64,000 nucleotides of DNA from Cinclus cinclus (lineage: Eukaryota; Chordata; Aves; Passeriformes; Cinclidae): contig NC_085067.1 of the NCBI RefSeq assembly GCF_963662255.1, positions 5,980,428 through 6,044,427 on the forward strand, given 5' to 3'. Under the pieces are notes generated by a model. It saw only the letters and a list, made by a program, of their open reading frames with translations. It was not told the DNA's origin and did no database searches. Positions within the stretch are counted from its first letter, which is position 1, and each line of letters begins with the position of its first letter. The position numbers and the translations under genes were made by a program. Below, piece by piece: positions 29,858-43,127 of this stretch.

Positions 29858-30286
29858 GAACCTCTAACAAAACAACAGAGAACAGAGAGGAGAGCAGCTG
29901 TCCCTTCAGGATCCAGGGTCTGGATGTCTGGGTTGTGAAATCTCCCACTGGGACTTCTGGGGATTCTTCCAGAGCTGCTTGTGCAACTTCCTGTGTGGCA
30001 GCAAGTGAAAGACCACCCCAAACCATCTGAATCATCTGGGCTGTGGTTAAATCAGGAGCATGTGCTTGCCCAGGCTGGAGCAGCCCTCTGGCTCCCACGG
30101 ATGGTGGCAGTGACTGCGTGCCAGCCTCCACCGTGGGGCCCCCTTGACACCCCAAGGTGGGCAATGACCTTGGGGGAACTGGGAGTCCACAGCACCACCA
30201 CATGCACCCAGGAGTGGCCACAGACAGGGGTCCTAGCTCAGCCCAGTTAGTGTCCAAAACTGACCTCAGCACCCTGACCCCAGCCC

Positions 30287-30460
30287 ATGACCCCAAACAT
30301 GACTCCACAGTGTCCCAACTCCCACTGCTCCCAGAGTAACCCCAACTCTGAGCCCAACACTTGCCCCCACCCCATGACCCCAAACATGACTCCACAGTGT
30401 CCCAACTCCCACTGCTCCCAGAGTAACCCCAACTCTGAGCCCAACACTTGCCCCCACCCC
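30287..30460. repeat. 87-bp exact tandem duplication
   Basis: Two adjacent 87-bp units (30287-30373 and 30374-30460) appear identical base for base. Because 87 is divisible by three, both strands keep the same frame open through the repeat, giving repetitive open frames that are not credible genes. It lies about 200 bp upstream of the POR CpG island. Confidence 0.9.
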
Positions 30461-30639
30461 ATACTCACTCCCGAACCACAATGCTGACCCCAACCTTGCC
30501 TCCCCTCTTGAGCCAAGCCTGCCCTCCACACCGACCCCCTGTTTGCACCCATTGGCCTCTGAATCCTGTTCATCAGCCCCCTGACCCCACGCTGCTCCGC
30601 TCCAGCTCCTGACCGCCCACCTTACCCCGGCCCCTCTCG

Positions 30640-30990
30640 GGGCTCCTGTCCCTTTAATACCCCCGTACTGGGGCTGTACCATGAGCCGCCGCAGAGGGGG
30701 GATATCCACAGGCACGCGCGCTCGCCGCCTATTGGCGGGCGGCGAGGGCGGAGCGTGTTCCCCTTCGCGCGTGCCCGGGTGGTGCGGTCCGCTGTACGTG
30801 CCGGCCGCGCCGGGGCCGCGGGAGCCGCCAGCGCCAGACGGGCCGGGCCGGCGGTGGGTGCGGGGATCGGGGGAGCGTGCCTGAGGAGGGGCGCGCCCAG
30901 GGGTCCTCTGTGGCTGAAGGGGGGCTGAGCTCCGCCGCCGGGGTCCTCTGTGCTGGGGAGGGGCGGTGCGGCATCCCCTGGTGGGGTAGG
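30640..30990 (+). promoter_or_regulatory. POR: CpG-island promoter and non-coding first exon region of POR
   Basis: Dense CpG and GC boxes, with no TATA box. An inverted CCAAT (ATTGG) at 30731-30735 is followed by GGCGGGCGGCGAGGGCGG. A donor-like GCG|GTGGGTGCGG puts the end of an untranslated first exon near 30853. Mammalian POR also has an untranslated first exon followed by a very long intron, which fits the first coding exon beginning at 42935. The exact transcription start is not determinable. Confidence 0.6.
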
Positions 30991-31009
30991 CATGGGATAG
31001 GGACTTTAA

Positions 31010-31500
31010 TTATATTGGGGGGACTGGTGTGACTGGCTGCCTGTTACTGGGATGTCTGGGGTCCCTTGTATGGCGGGTGAGTGGCCCTGCTGTTATTGGC
31101 GGGGAGGTCGATGTGAATGGATCTCTTTTTGGGAGGGACTGGGAAGACCAGAGCCCCCTGTTCACTGGGAGGTCTGGTGTGAGTGGGCATCCTCTCACTG
31201 GTGGTTACTGAGATCTTTAGAGATCCTTCTTACTGAAAAGGTTGGGGAGGACTGGAGTGACCCCTGTGAGCTGGGGAATGTGCTGTGAGTGTCCCCCTGT
31301 TGTTTAGGGGGAACCGGGATGACCAGAACTCCCTGTTCTCTGGACAGTCTGATGTGCCTGGTCCCCTGTTATCTGATAGGAATTGGGATGACCGGAGCCT
31401 GTCGTTTTTGGGAGTGTCTGGTGTTACTGGGGAGACTGGTGTGACCAATGTACGGGGGCCTGTCATGAGTGCCCCCCGTTATTTGGGGGGTACCCCTATC
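31010..31500. repeat. POR: Degenerate minisatellite at the start of POR intron 1
   Basis: The segment is built of diverged units of roughly 40 bp, or 80 bp as a higher-order pair. Each carries a version of CCCTGTTATTGGG followed by a TCTGGTGTGACTGG-like phrase, with about ten recognisable occurrences. Conceptual translations on the minus strand repeat the same N-R-G and P-L-T motifs, which reflects the repeat and not a protein. Confidence 0.65.
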
Positions 31501-34500
31501 ACGCCTGTCTCCCTGGAGGCTTTGGGGTGGGTCACTGACCAGCACCCCTGGCAGCGTGGGCAGCCTGCCCTGCCTTGCTTCCACAGCACCGAAGGGTTCC
31601 TCAGATTTACCCATCTCAGGCTGTTGCTGATTAAAAGCCTTTAACGAGCTTAATTTTCTGGCACTTCCCTGCTGAACGTTATTCCCAGCATTTAATTGAC
31701 ACCTTTGATGCAGGCTGGGCTGTTTCACTGTTGCTCCATCTATTTCACTTTATAAACTGCTGGGGTGTGGGAAGGCTCTTTACTCCTGACTTTTCCTGAT
31801 GGAATTTCTTCGAAGAGTGAAATTATTCACCTAGGGAGTGTGCTTGCCAAAGGGAATAATGGGAACCTCCTGGTTTTGGGAATATTGAGGCTGGAGGGGG
31901 TGAAGGTACCTGGATGATGGTAATGGGAGTTAGTCATCAGCGTGGAATTGGTTCTTGGGGAGTTGCCTCAGTTGCAGGACTAAGCACTGCTGGTACAGCT
32001 TGGAGTGTTCTTTGTTCTGCCAGTGCTTAGACCTTGGGTTAACTTTTGGAGTGTGTAAGGAAATGGGAATGCTTGGTGGAATGTGTACAGAGAAGAGGGA
32101 TCACTGAGTCTCTCTGATGTGAGTCAAGTGAAATGGGTTTGTGCTTTTTCAGCTCTTTTTAAAAAGTAGAAACATATATCTGGCTGAGAAGCTGGAAAAG
32201 TGCAAGGAAGAAGGAGTCAGGTCTCTGTTTCTGAGTTGTGGAAGTGAATCAGTGATAGCGTTGGTGGGGGCATCCCCTCCACAAAAAAACTCTACACTTT
32301 GTGTGGGCTGTCATGAGGAACTGTGGGGTTTCATAATTATTTTTTTTTTTTGCTTTGTGGGGTACAGTGATGCACACATCCCTTTTGCTAGATAGAAGGG
32401 AATGGGCTTTCTTCCAATATTTCTGTAATTCTCTGAGAAATCCCGAGGAGCTGTTGCACAAATGCAGAGCAGCTCGCTGATTAATCTGCTGCAAATGAGG
32501 AAATCGGTGTTTTGTCTGGGAGAGCTGCTGAGCCAGACCCTTCCTGGAGAACCCAGCATTGTCTCAGTACAGGTTTTTCTTGGGCTGGTTGACAGCACTG
32601 AAGCAAGGGTGTGCATGATACGGAGTGTGTCTTAGTTTTGCACGTGGATGTGATGGTGCATGAGACCTGTATTTGTGAAACATGGAGCAGGAAGGATACA
32701 GAGCTGTGGGAAGAAACACCAGTTGAGTGCTTTCTTTTACTCTTCCAGTGTGAAAGCTTTAGAGAGTGAGGTGAAGAGTGGGCAGGAAGGAGGGCGTAGT
32801 GTCACAAATCTGGCTTAACCCCCTGTTAATTAGTCCTGCTCTAATTGTGACAGAGAAGAACCTCTTGCTTGTCATCACTTCACAGTTGCCTCTTGTTCAG
32901 TCAATAGTTTCTGGGTTTGTGCCTCCTGGACAGCCAATTGCCTTCTGCAACTTTTATTTTATTTCTTGCAGAGCAGCTGGAGAAACTCAGCAGGGCCATA
33001 CAACCAAAACTCTGTGAACTGTCTCAAGGGAAACCTTCCCTGCTGCTCACCGCCCTCCGTGCTGGAGCTCACAGGCCCTACCAGCTCTTGTTTGCAGACC
33101 TATAAGTGCAAGGTAACCCCTTTCTTTTGAGTGTTACAGGTTGTGGAGCATCTCTGGGTACAGTTGGGTTTGGGGAGGGTGGCTGGCAGCAGGTGCTGGG
33201 AGTGGTGGTTTCTTTACCTGCAGCAAAAGCAAAGTACGGATCTATCTGACTGAAATCCTGTTTGGTCCTTGCTCTCTCCTTTGCCTGTTGTGATACACTG
33301 AAGTTTGTGTTTGTTCAGTTCTGAAGGACTGGGGAAAAGGCTTCCCTGCTCAGGTCTGTGCTCCTGCCATTTCCTCCCCGGTATAAAAGAAAACCACCTG
33401 CAGTTACCTCTGTGGCCACTGAACTTTGTTCATTTGTTCTGTTTCCTGACGTACACTCTCCTTCCTCTAAAAACACAATTCATAGAACTTGCATAATTTG
33501 CTTTCCCAATGTGATCATTTGATCCCAGTGATGAGATTACTTTGTACATGCTATTGTGGAGAGTGAGTCACCAGCCCTGCAGTGACAGGTGCACCTCTGC
33601 CAAGATTGCTTTTTTATAGGCTTTGAAATTTCATAGGTCAGAACTAGTAATTACAGGCTACTCATAATCTCTTGCTGTTTATCCCCAAGTAGATATTCAA
33701 AGTTAATTGCATGCTGCTATCACCCATGAAATCCAGAAAGACCAGAAGCCATCTCTGGTGGCTTCTGCAGGGCCACAAGTCCAAAGAGTGGCTGAGTTTT
33801 ACCCACGGTGGCAGGTTGTTGTAGTATTTTTGCTTAGTAATCAGCCTAAGTCTTCCAGTCACTCCTTTACAAGGAATGGAGGTACTGATTTATTTGCCTT
33901 CTTTTCTTGCTGTTAGGAGTTAGAGATGGGGTTGAATTTTTCTCCTTGGTAAAATCTGGCTCTGTCAGTGCATGGGAAGTCTGCTGGGAAGGTTTAGTAA
34001 CCCGCCTGGGGAGTTGGTAGGTCTGGCTTTGTGGTGCTGGCAAGTATGCTGGATCTTGCTCGTGGTTGTTTGTGAAACACATCAATTGATTCTCTTTCAT
34101 GGGTCATTGCTGCATCTCCTCCCTAACTCCAAGCTTTGGAGGAGCAAGTTGATAAAATGCCTGCAAGAATTGTGCAAGTCCTGGTTGTGTAACAGGACTC
34201 GATGCATAACTGCTGGAGGTAAGAGGAGCAGCTCCTGTTACAAAGGAACGAAAATCCCCTGTGTCAAGTATCTTCCCCTTGTGTTGATTCTGCTGGGACA
34301 TTGGAGAGCTGTGGTTTTTGCAGCTTGGGACCAGCCTTTCAGCCTGTGATCCCTGAGTTGTTGTATGTTTTGTGGCCTGTGTCATGTTTTGAGTATGGGA
34401 TTGGTATTCTGAGGTCTGCTGTGGTTGTGGCTGTGTGTGGTTGAAGGGGCTGGGCTGGGAAGTGGTCTGTATTTACCAAATCATTTCAAAAAGGTGAAGT

Positions 34501-35979
34501 CCAGGTCAGATTGCTGACCCATGGCAGAGAGGGAGGTTTTGTAGGGTGATTGCACACCCTCCTGATAGGGCAGCCAGAGCAGGACAGCTCTACTGCTGAG
34601 TTTCCAAGAGATGCAAAGATGATGCAGTAGCACCTCTGTCCCCTACAGCAATGCCTGAATAGCTCTTGTATTGTCAGAGGAAACTGGGTTTGTAAATATA
34701 AAATGTCCTGGCTCCTTACAAACAGTGCTTGGTTCTCTTGAAATAAATAAATGAATCCCCAAAACACACTGGTCCAATCAAAAGTCTTGACAATTCCAAA
34801 AACTTTCCAAGATCTGTTTAACTCTGTCCCTCCGATGCTCTTTCAGCTGTTGGTTTCAAAGGAAACCTCTCAAAAGAGACCAGCATTGGAGGGTTTTGCT
34901 GTTCAAACTTTTCCTAGTGGAAGAGGTCAAAGTCTCTGGCTACTGACCCCATCCACAGGGCTCCTTTCCCAGTGGTGGCTGAAGGCAAAGCCCCAGCCTG
35001 TCACACCAATCCTCCACACACTCGGGCACAGGGTGAACAAACAGCCTGTGGAGAGGAGAGGAACTTCCAGCAGAACAGGGTACAGCACTCCCAGAAGAGG
35101 CTGCTTAAAAAAATGTAATTTTCCCTGTTGATCTTAGAAAAATATTTTCAGCAGGAACTGAACCATGCAAAGTCCATGCCTGGATGGGTTGCTCCTGAGG
35201 TTTTGCAGCCCTCTGAGCAGTTGTTTTCCTGAGAGGTGCCCATGGAGTTAGCAATAGGGTGGTTTAAGATTCCTGCAGACTTGTCCCTGCTCCTGAATAT
35301 TGGTGCTGGCAAGACTCCTGTTCTTCTTCCAAGCAATTCCTGAAGTGTGGTGCTCTGGATTTGTCCCTTGCTGGAAGGGGAGGCTGGAGAGCAGTGCTGG
35401 TTCCTGGGGATCAGTTACCTGCTATTTTCGAGGTTTTTTTAATCCTGTAAACCTGAACTCCTGTTTTTCTTTGCTGGCTCACATTCATCTGTGAAGGAAG
35501 GTGTCCAAGTGCCTAAGCTGGGGAGATCCCCTATGTTTAAAGGTTCAGAGTCAGGTTTTAATCTGGTGAAAGGAAATGTGCAAGTTCAGTAATTCTAGCT
35601 TGCTTTAAGGCAGCTTGGCAAGTTTGAATTCATTTTTGTGTTGGATAATGCCTTAAATCCTTTGTTCAGTGCACTGGGCTCACTGCACAGCCCCACCTGA
35701 GCATACCCTTAGCACAGATTTCCTTTCTGCCTTAGCAAAACAGTTCTTGATCTCTTCCTTGCTTTTGCAGCTGCTCTGCTGTCCTTGAATAAGACCCAGA
35801 GGCCAGTAAACATGCAAGTGTGACATAGTGGAAGCTTAAATATGCAGTATTTCAAGATCCAGTCTGATGCATACTCCGTGTCTGTCCTGTGCCTAAAATA
35901 GAAGTTTTGCTGATGTCTGAGCTGGTGTGTCAGGGTCTGGGTAGAAGAGGCCTTTCACAGTGAGAGTAACTTGTTTCAC

Positions 35980-36014
35980 AAAAAAAAAAAAAAAAAAACC
36001 AAAAAAAAAAAAAA
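35980..36014. repeat. POR: A-rich tract in POR intron 1
   Basis: Two A-runs separated by CC. No element was recognised beside it. Confidence 0.9.
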
Positions 36015-39000
36015 CCCAACAGCTTTTGTGTTCCTTTGCCTGCTTGAGGTGCTGCTGCAGCCTGCCAGCTCCTCAGTTTGGATTGAGATTTCTGAGCTGG
36101 TGGAAGTGTGCAGAAGCACTTCCCTGGTTTTGTGTGAGGCTTTGCCACTTTCTGCCCTTCCTTATTGAGCTGGTTAATGGGAAGCTGTGGGAAATATGTG
36201 GGAAGAAAGTGATAGAGTGTCTCTAGGTGTAGCAATCCTTCACTTCTTTGGATATGTGGTCCAAGGGAGGCTGAAGGGGCAAGGAAAAGCTGTGAGGTTT
36301 TGCACTGTGCCTTCCTTCCCCACGAGCTCAGGGACCCACCTGTGTGATGATTCCCACCCAAAGCAGGGAGCCTGTGCAGACCAGGCCAAACAAGGTCTCT
36401 CGTCTGGCCAGATTAGCATCTTCTTGTTGATGGGAAATGCAGTCTCCATGTGGCAGAGCTGTGGAGAAAAGGCTGATCCAAGGCAATTTTTAAATAACAT
36501 GGATCTGAGCACCTGCTTCCGTGAACTGCTTTTGTTTTGGAAAGACTGACTTTCCCAGCCAGGTGTCCTTTCACTAAAAAGGAAAGTAAAAAGAGCTCAT
36601 TTGAGGCTGGCACAGGCTGATGTAAACAGAATTTCTTAGTCTAATTGGTTGCATTTTGATGAGGAATAAGAGATCTGTTTTTGCCCCGAGGGTCTCCTGG
36701 CCCAATATCACACACTAACATGCAGGAAGTCTTGGCTGCAGTGGGGCTCAGAGGAGACCAGGCACAGGAGCCTGGGCAGGAATGCCACCTCCAGCACAGC
36801 CCTGCTCTCTCTGCTGCTGCTGCCTCTCCTCCTGAGCTTGTGTCTGTGGGGCTCCTCTTCCTGACAGCCATCAGTAACCTGCCTGATGTCATTAGTGGTT
36901 GAAAGAGGAAAGCCCTGGGCTGGTCACAGGACTGCATTCCTGCTTGTGGGCAAGTGTCTTCCTTCTCCTACACTGCTGCTGCTGTGAGGAGTCATGGGGT
37001 CTCTGTGCAGCTTCCTTTTGGTGCTGCTGTCTCTGTGAGCTCTCCATAAACTTTGCAAACCTGTGAGAGGGCTGTCCAGTGGTTTTCTTTTTTTTATTCT
37101 CAGATGTTCCAGTTGTTTAATTTCTACTTACAGTCTTCCTGTTTTGCCATTGTATCTAAAGCTCAGGCTGCAAGTCAGTGCTGTACAAAGAATTGGAGTT
37201 TTCACTTGATTTTGTTGCTTATTGTTTATGTGTCTGTTCTGAAGTTGAATTCTAGGGCTGTGCTATGATGCTGGTGGAAAAAATTGGTCTCTTGATTTAA
37301 AACTGGGCTTTTTAAAGGCTTCTTCTCAAGGGTGGTTGTGTTGTGCCACGGTCAGCACAAGAGAAAGGGCAATCCCTGGGGCAGACAAGGTGGGAAGAGG
37401 AGTCTGGTCACGCACACCTGCCTCTGTCTTGGGAATTCAGGATGGTCCTTCGGGGTCAGAAAGAGGGGTCTGGCAGAGCTGGTGGCAATGGTGACATCCC
37501 CAGCCATGTAGAGCTCCCAGCACTGGAAGTGGTGACACTTCCTCTCTGCTTGCTAAGTCGATGGCTGTGCTGAGTCAGGGACATGAGGGTCACTGTCACA
37601 TGGCTGCAGGGAGCACGAGTGCTCTCTCTACCAGCAGTGCCCCCTTGTCCCCTGCCCTGCGTGGCTGTGCAGGGCTTTCCCTGGGAGTCTGAACTGGAGA
37701 AGGTTGGTCTGAAGGAGCTTTTTGAGTGTGTGTAGCTGTTCTGTTTGCTGTTAGACTTGCATGGATTCCTGTTGATGAGAATCTGGAGAGCAGTCCTTTG
37801 GTGAGTGTTGCTGGATGGGTTGGGTGGGCTGGTGGAGGCTGAACGGGTGCTCCAGAGCTGGACTTGGCACCATGATGGTGTGGTGAGAAACGAGGGGATC
37901 TCCTTGCTGCAGGGGTGGTTTGGCTCCAGACCACTGCCTGCTGTCTCTGCTGGTGTTCAGCTGAGACAGCCTGGACCTTGCTGTTTGCTGGGAAGGCTTC
38001 TCTGCCTGCACCCTGCTGAGCTCCCTTTGAATGGAGCCTGGCACTGGTGCCAGTGTCAGGCAGAGGGTGACTGGTGGCACTGCATGTTTGTCACGCAATT
38101 CTTCTTCAACTCTGTCACCATCGAGTCTTTCTGCACGTATTGCAGAACAGAGGTTCCACCTGCAGCTCCTGTGCTTATCTGCAGGTGTCCAAAGGGTGCT
38201 GATGCTTGGGAAAACTCGGGGTGTTTTGGTCGCTCTGGGGGTGTAGCCCCTGTGCCAGCCGTGCCAGGGTTATGCCAGGCAGTGTCTGCAGGGTGTGTGT
38301 GGATTGTGGAGATCCCTCTCTGGTGTGTTGGGCTGGAATTAGGGGCTCCTTGGTGCTACAGCTGGTGCTGGGCATCGATTATCAGAGGTGGGAGCAGTGA
38401 GCAGCCCCGGGCTGTGCTTGCTCTGCAGTTTTTCTTCTCCTTCCCCTCTCAGGAGGCTGACTCTGCACATCAGGGTGTGCTGATGGTGGCACAGGGCAGA
38501 GTCAAGCACAGAAATTGGTCACTCATTTTTGGGGCAAGAGTCCCCAGGCTGCAGTCCTGGTCTGGGACTGGGAAGTCCAACTGAGGTACTTGAAGTTCCT
38601 CACAGATATTACATTTTAAAAAGGCTACTTTGGTCTCAAGAGAGACAACTTCCTGCCCAGGTTGCCAGTTTAGCTTCAGAGCCAGGGATTTTGGTCACTA
38701 GGAGATACCACAATGTGACTTCCAGAAGGGGAAGCCTCCCAGCCATGTTTTGTGATTGTGGTGCTGTGTCCTAGGGTGCTTCTGGGGGCATCTGGTGCAC
38801 CATCTCCAGATGCAAGGAAGGAGAATAAATCTCTTCAGGTTGGTGACCACTTGGCCTTCATCACTCCTGTCTTGTTTGCTGTAATACTGTTTCTATATAT
38901 ATTTAAGTATTTTTAACCCTGTGACCTTACAGCACCTTTAGTCTGTATGGAAATCATGGGAAATTTGAGGATGCCTGGCACTGAGAGTGCTTCCAGTCCT

Positions 39001-42000
39001 TTTTTTTTTCCAAGGTGTGCATGAGAATGAGGAACACATTTCACTTAATACGAGGATGATGTACATCTGTTTGCTAGCACAGAGATGTGCAAAGAAGGTC
39101 CCTCATGATATGAATTGTTGTGAGCTGCTATGTATCAACCAAATTCACACATTCAGGGGCTGAAAAGCTGTGCTAAAACACAGCATTACCTGATTTCAAT
39201 CTCTCAAAATGTTGTGACTTTTCTGTGTGATGTAAATGCTCACATCTCGCTGAGGCTGATGGCTTTGCTGGGTGCACAAACAGGGATCCAGGAACTGGAG
39301 CCACCATTAAAAAAAGCCCCAGGGATATAGACATCTTGTCTTACCTTAATTGAAGATATAATAAACACTGTGGATAAAATTACCACCCTTGAAACTGTTG
39401 TCAGGGAAAGTTTTACTTCTGCATCATAAATTGCCTTTTCCTTTTAAAAACCTAGTGTGATTCTACCAAAGCCCTTCCAGAGAGTGCAGAATTCCCAGAG
39501 TAGCTAAATTTCAAGTAAGAGTCAGGTTTCTTTTCACTGGAAGTTAGTAAAGGACATGTATTTGAAAATGAGGTGCTGTGAACTTCTGGAAAATAATTGT
39601 TACAGCCAGCTGGGTGAGACTGAGATAAATTGAGGAATAATCTTCCTGTGTTGGGTGAAGTGAGTTCAATAGTTCCTGAGTTATGACAATCCTTTAAAAA
39701 GAGAAATTAGCTCTAATTTCACATCCTTTGCCTTTCTCTTGGTATGTCTAAACAAACCTTTTCCTGAGGATAGTGGTGGTGAAGAGAAAGCAAAAAGAGG
39801 ACTCTGTAGCTGGGATATAAAATTTGAACAACCAGATATCCAGGAGCAGAGGGATCCCAGCATCCAAATTAAAGCAGCTCTTGTGCCTTGTTCCATCACT
39901 AGGCCATGACCACGTTTCCTCCCAGGATTAGAGGTCAGCGTGGAAACTTTGTGCTGTGGAAATTGTGAATAAAGAGAGGAGAGCAAACCAGGCTCTGCTC
40001 CATGCACCAGAGCCATGAACCTCCTGGGATGTTCCCTTCCCTGGCTGTGGGCAGTGAGTGGGTGGCCTGGCTGCAGCTGCAGGGATTCCTTTTGAAGCCC
40101 TGCAGAGCTGCAGCGTGGTCAAGGCAAGGAGATAGCATAGCTTCCACCCCCACATCCACCTGGGAGCTGCCTCCCTGAGGATGCCTCTTGCCAAGGCAGC
40201 ACTGCTTGGGAGAGCAGACCACCTCTGGAGGCTTGAGAAAGCCAAACCTCTCTGCTCTGGGAGCTGAAGCTCTGCTGCTTTGAGCACAGTGATGAATTTT
40301 GACTGGAGACAAAGCCATCACCTGGCTGAGGAGAGCACAGGCTCATTCTTGTCCTCATTCTTTGCCCACACAGGGCAGGTCATGAATATCCATGTCTGAG
40401 CTCTCTGGAGCTGGGAATTGCTGTGGGTCAGGTGCTGCTCACCACAGGTGTGTCTGCTTTGGAATTCTCCTCCACCTGCAGTAGGTGGCAAGGGGGGCTG
40501 CTGTACCCTGTGCAAGGAGCCTTTCCCAGGGTTCAGCTGCTGCTGCTGGGTTTGGTGCTCAGAAGGGAATGAGCTGCAGCTCCTGCCCCATACCAGCATG
40601 GTCTCCATCAGCCTTGCTTTTATTCATGGCTTCCTCTGCCTTATGTGCTTTGGGATTTTCAGGAAAAGTGGGTGAAAGACAGGCTGTTTTGAGTATAGTT
40701 TTACTGACATGGCCATCACTGCCCTGTGTGAGGGGAATTGTCCATCCTTGTGTAATTTGGGGAATGAAACTGCTGCTGAAAAAACCAACCCACTTTGCAG
40801 AGTTGGAGATGTTTACTCCTGCCTGTGTCTGGGCACTGATTCCTCCATCTCTTGGCAGAGTCGGGCTGTGTTGTGCACAGGCAGCACTTGAGGCTCCCTA
40901 GGAATCATGGACCACTGGTCCTTAGGGCTTCATTGCCCTGAGATGTAATGAGCAGCTCAATGCTGAGTGAGATGGCAAGAACCAAAACTCCAAAAATCTG
41001 TGAAATGAAGGGTTGCCTGGTAGATTTTGGCTGAGATTGGCTGAAACTCCTACAGGTCGGGTGGCAGACGGGAAGAGGAGAAGAGCTCGTAATTAAAATT
41101 TCTGAGTTTTCATCAGGAACAAAAGCAATAAACCAGCAACATTTTTCCCCAACCAGCATATTCCCCTGGTGCTGGTTGCCAGACCAGCTCCTTGGTGGTT
41201 TACTGGATAAGGACTAGAGGTTTATTAGATAAGGAGGAGGAGAGGGATCCTCCTGGGAGCTGTGCATTTTTGGCAGCAAAGCCCCAGTTGTGGAAGCTTT
41301 GACTAACAGTTTAGTCTACAGTTGTACAGAAGTAACATCCTGCACTTACTGGGCTCCAAGATCCAGCAGTGGAAAGCCTTTTTGAAAGGATGGAGGACAG
41401 GGTGACCTGATGGAGAGGAATGTGCAATTTGTCTGCAGTCACATCAATCTTATTTTTCTTCCAACACCCTGCCTTGGTGTATTCTGTGGGAACCTAAGGG
41501 GAAGCTTTGCAGTGGTGTTTTAGTACCCTTTGTAATGCAGTTATTTGCCAAGTTCTCCACCAAATGAAACTTCTTGTGGGGTTGAGCAGTAATTGGGTTG
41601 CCAGAGTACCCACCCAGGGTCACTGCCAGGTGACTGTGGACTTCTCCCTGTGTTCCACAGGGTGCTTTTTATAGCTGGTGCCCTGTGGCACAGGGCTGTG
41701 TGTTGTCTGGAGCTGGACTTCTGTGGGGGTAACAACAAGGGGTTGATCTTTTCTGAAGGTTGTACCTGGTCTCACTCATTAGTGCTCCCTAAGCATCACC
41801 TTCCCTTTTCTTCCCAGCTCCTGAATGTATTAGCATAACCTTCAACTTCAGTCACTTTTATTTCTCAACCATGGCATTTACCCTTTCCCTCCTTCGACAG
41901 CACCACGGCTCAGAGTCACATTTCTGGGTGCAAGTTCAAATGTCTGTGGTCTCCTGGGTTGGCAGGATGCCCAAGTACAGGGAGAGAGTCCCTTTGCCCT

Positions 42001-42934
42001 TCCAAATCAAGTTTTGAGTTAATTATTTGTTTACTTCCACAGAGTGTGTCCTTGCATGTAGGGAAGATAATCTTGCCATCTGGATTAGGGTCAGAGGAAT
42101 TCAGAGCTTTGGCACAGCAGTGGGAGAGAGGGATGGATGGGTGGGTGGCTCCCCAGGGGAAGGACAGGGCAATAGGGCTGCTTTGGTATTTGAGGGCTAG
42201 GTGTTCATCCTCGTGTTATCACAGACTCTGGGTATGGTTGTAGGCAAGTCCCAAATGGCTTAAACTCTGCCTTGGTAAGTGTAAGGGAGTAGTTCAAGGA
42301 GATGAAAGTTAAACTGGGGGAGATCATGGAGGGGACTGGGAAGCCGAAGGCCCAGGAAGAGATGGGTAGTAAATCCAATCTGCAGTGGAGTAAATCAGAA
42401 GTATTCATCATGTGTGTTGTAACAGCCTGTTGTGGGGATGCTCACAGGAGTTGGTGCCACAGTCCTGCTCTGTGTTTATCAGCACAGCAGTGGGGCCAGG
42501 GCATCCTGTCACTTTGTGGGAAGGAGGGAGGAAGCCCCAGATCTATGGGGTGTCTGGAAGAGTGGGGTCATCCCTCAGTAACACGCCAGGGGCTCTATAA
42601 GGGCTTTAGTAAAGGCTGGCCATGAGTCCCTGTTGAGTACTGCTAGGGTGTCAGTAGCCTGGTTTGGCCCCTTGGCTGGAGTGTGAGGCTGCTCTGGCAG
42701 AGGGGAAGCAGAAATACTTGAGATGGATCAGCATGGATACAACAGGAAGGGAGAAGCTTGGTGGGACACCTTGAAGAAGAACCTTGCAGAGTTGTGATGC
42801 AAGGCCTCTATCCAAAGAGTTGTTGGGCAGCCTTGTGCTCCTAAGATTAAGTGCAAAGCAGAAAGCTTTTTCTGGATGTCCTTTAATGCTGTCCCGCGTG
42901 GCTGCTGGTGCTCATTGTTTTTCCTTGCTCACAG

Positions 42935-43127
42935 TGCCTCTGACCACCATGGGGGAATCCAGCATGGACCCGACCATCTCTGCTGCTGACACCACTGCAC
43001 AGCAGGACTCTCTCTTCAGCATGACAGACGTGTTCCTCATCTCCCTCATCACTGGACTTTTTACCTACTGGTTCTTTTTCCGCAAGAAAAAAGAGGAAGT
43101 GCCTGACCTCCCCAAAATGCAGTCAGT
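42935..43127 (+). CDS. POR: POR first coding exon (membrane anchor)
   Basis: The exon begins after GCTCACAG with 14 nt of 5' UTR, then ATG. It encodes about 60 residues: an acidic lumenal N-terminus, one hydrophobic helix and the [12 protein letters not shown] linker. The donor is GT|GTAAGT. The anchor is required to keep POR in the ER beside its P450 partners. Confidence 0.95.

Larger units (their letters stand above)
25962..30640. other. Intergenic region between RHBDD2 and POR
   Basis: Moderately GC-rich DNA with no recognised gene. It holds a run of 25 A at 29833-29857 and an exact 87-bp tandem duplication at 30287-30460. One exon-like segment at 29376-29473 has good splice sites but no known family (see findings). 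Confidence 0.55.
30854..42934 (+). other. POR: 12-kb first intron of POR
   Basis: This intron starts with a degenerate minisatellite (31010-31500). It also holds an A-rich tract at 35980-36014 and an exon-like segment at 32972-33112. A 259-codon open frame at 37805-38584 shows no homology. I recognised no snoRNA, other gene or long transposon. Confidence 0.55.

Noticed and set aside
30681..30884. Arginine- and proline-rich open frame across the POR promoter
   Set aside because: It is typical of CpG-island composition and overlaps GC and CCAAT boxes. POR translation clearly starts at 42949.
37805..38584. 259-codon open frame in POR intron 1
   Set aside because: It is the longest non-exonic frame, but it is rich in Cys and Trp, has no recognisable domain or splice support, and fits a chance opening in GC-rich intron sequence.
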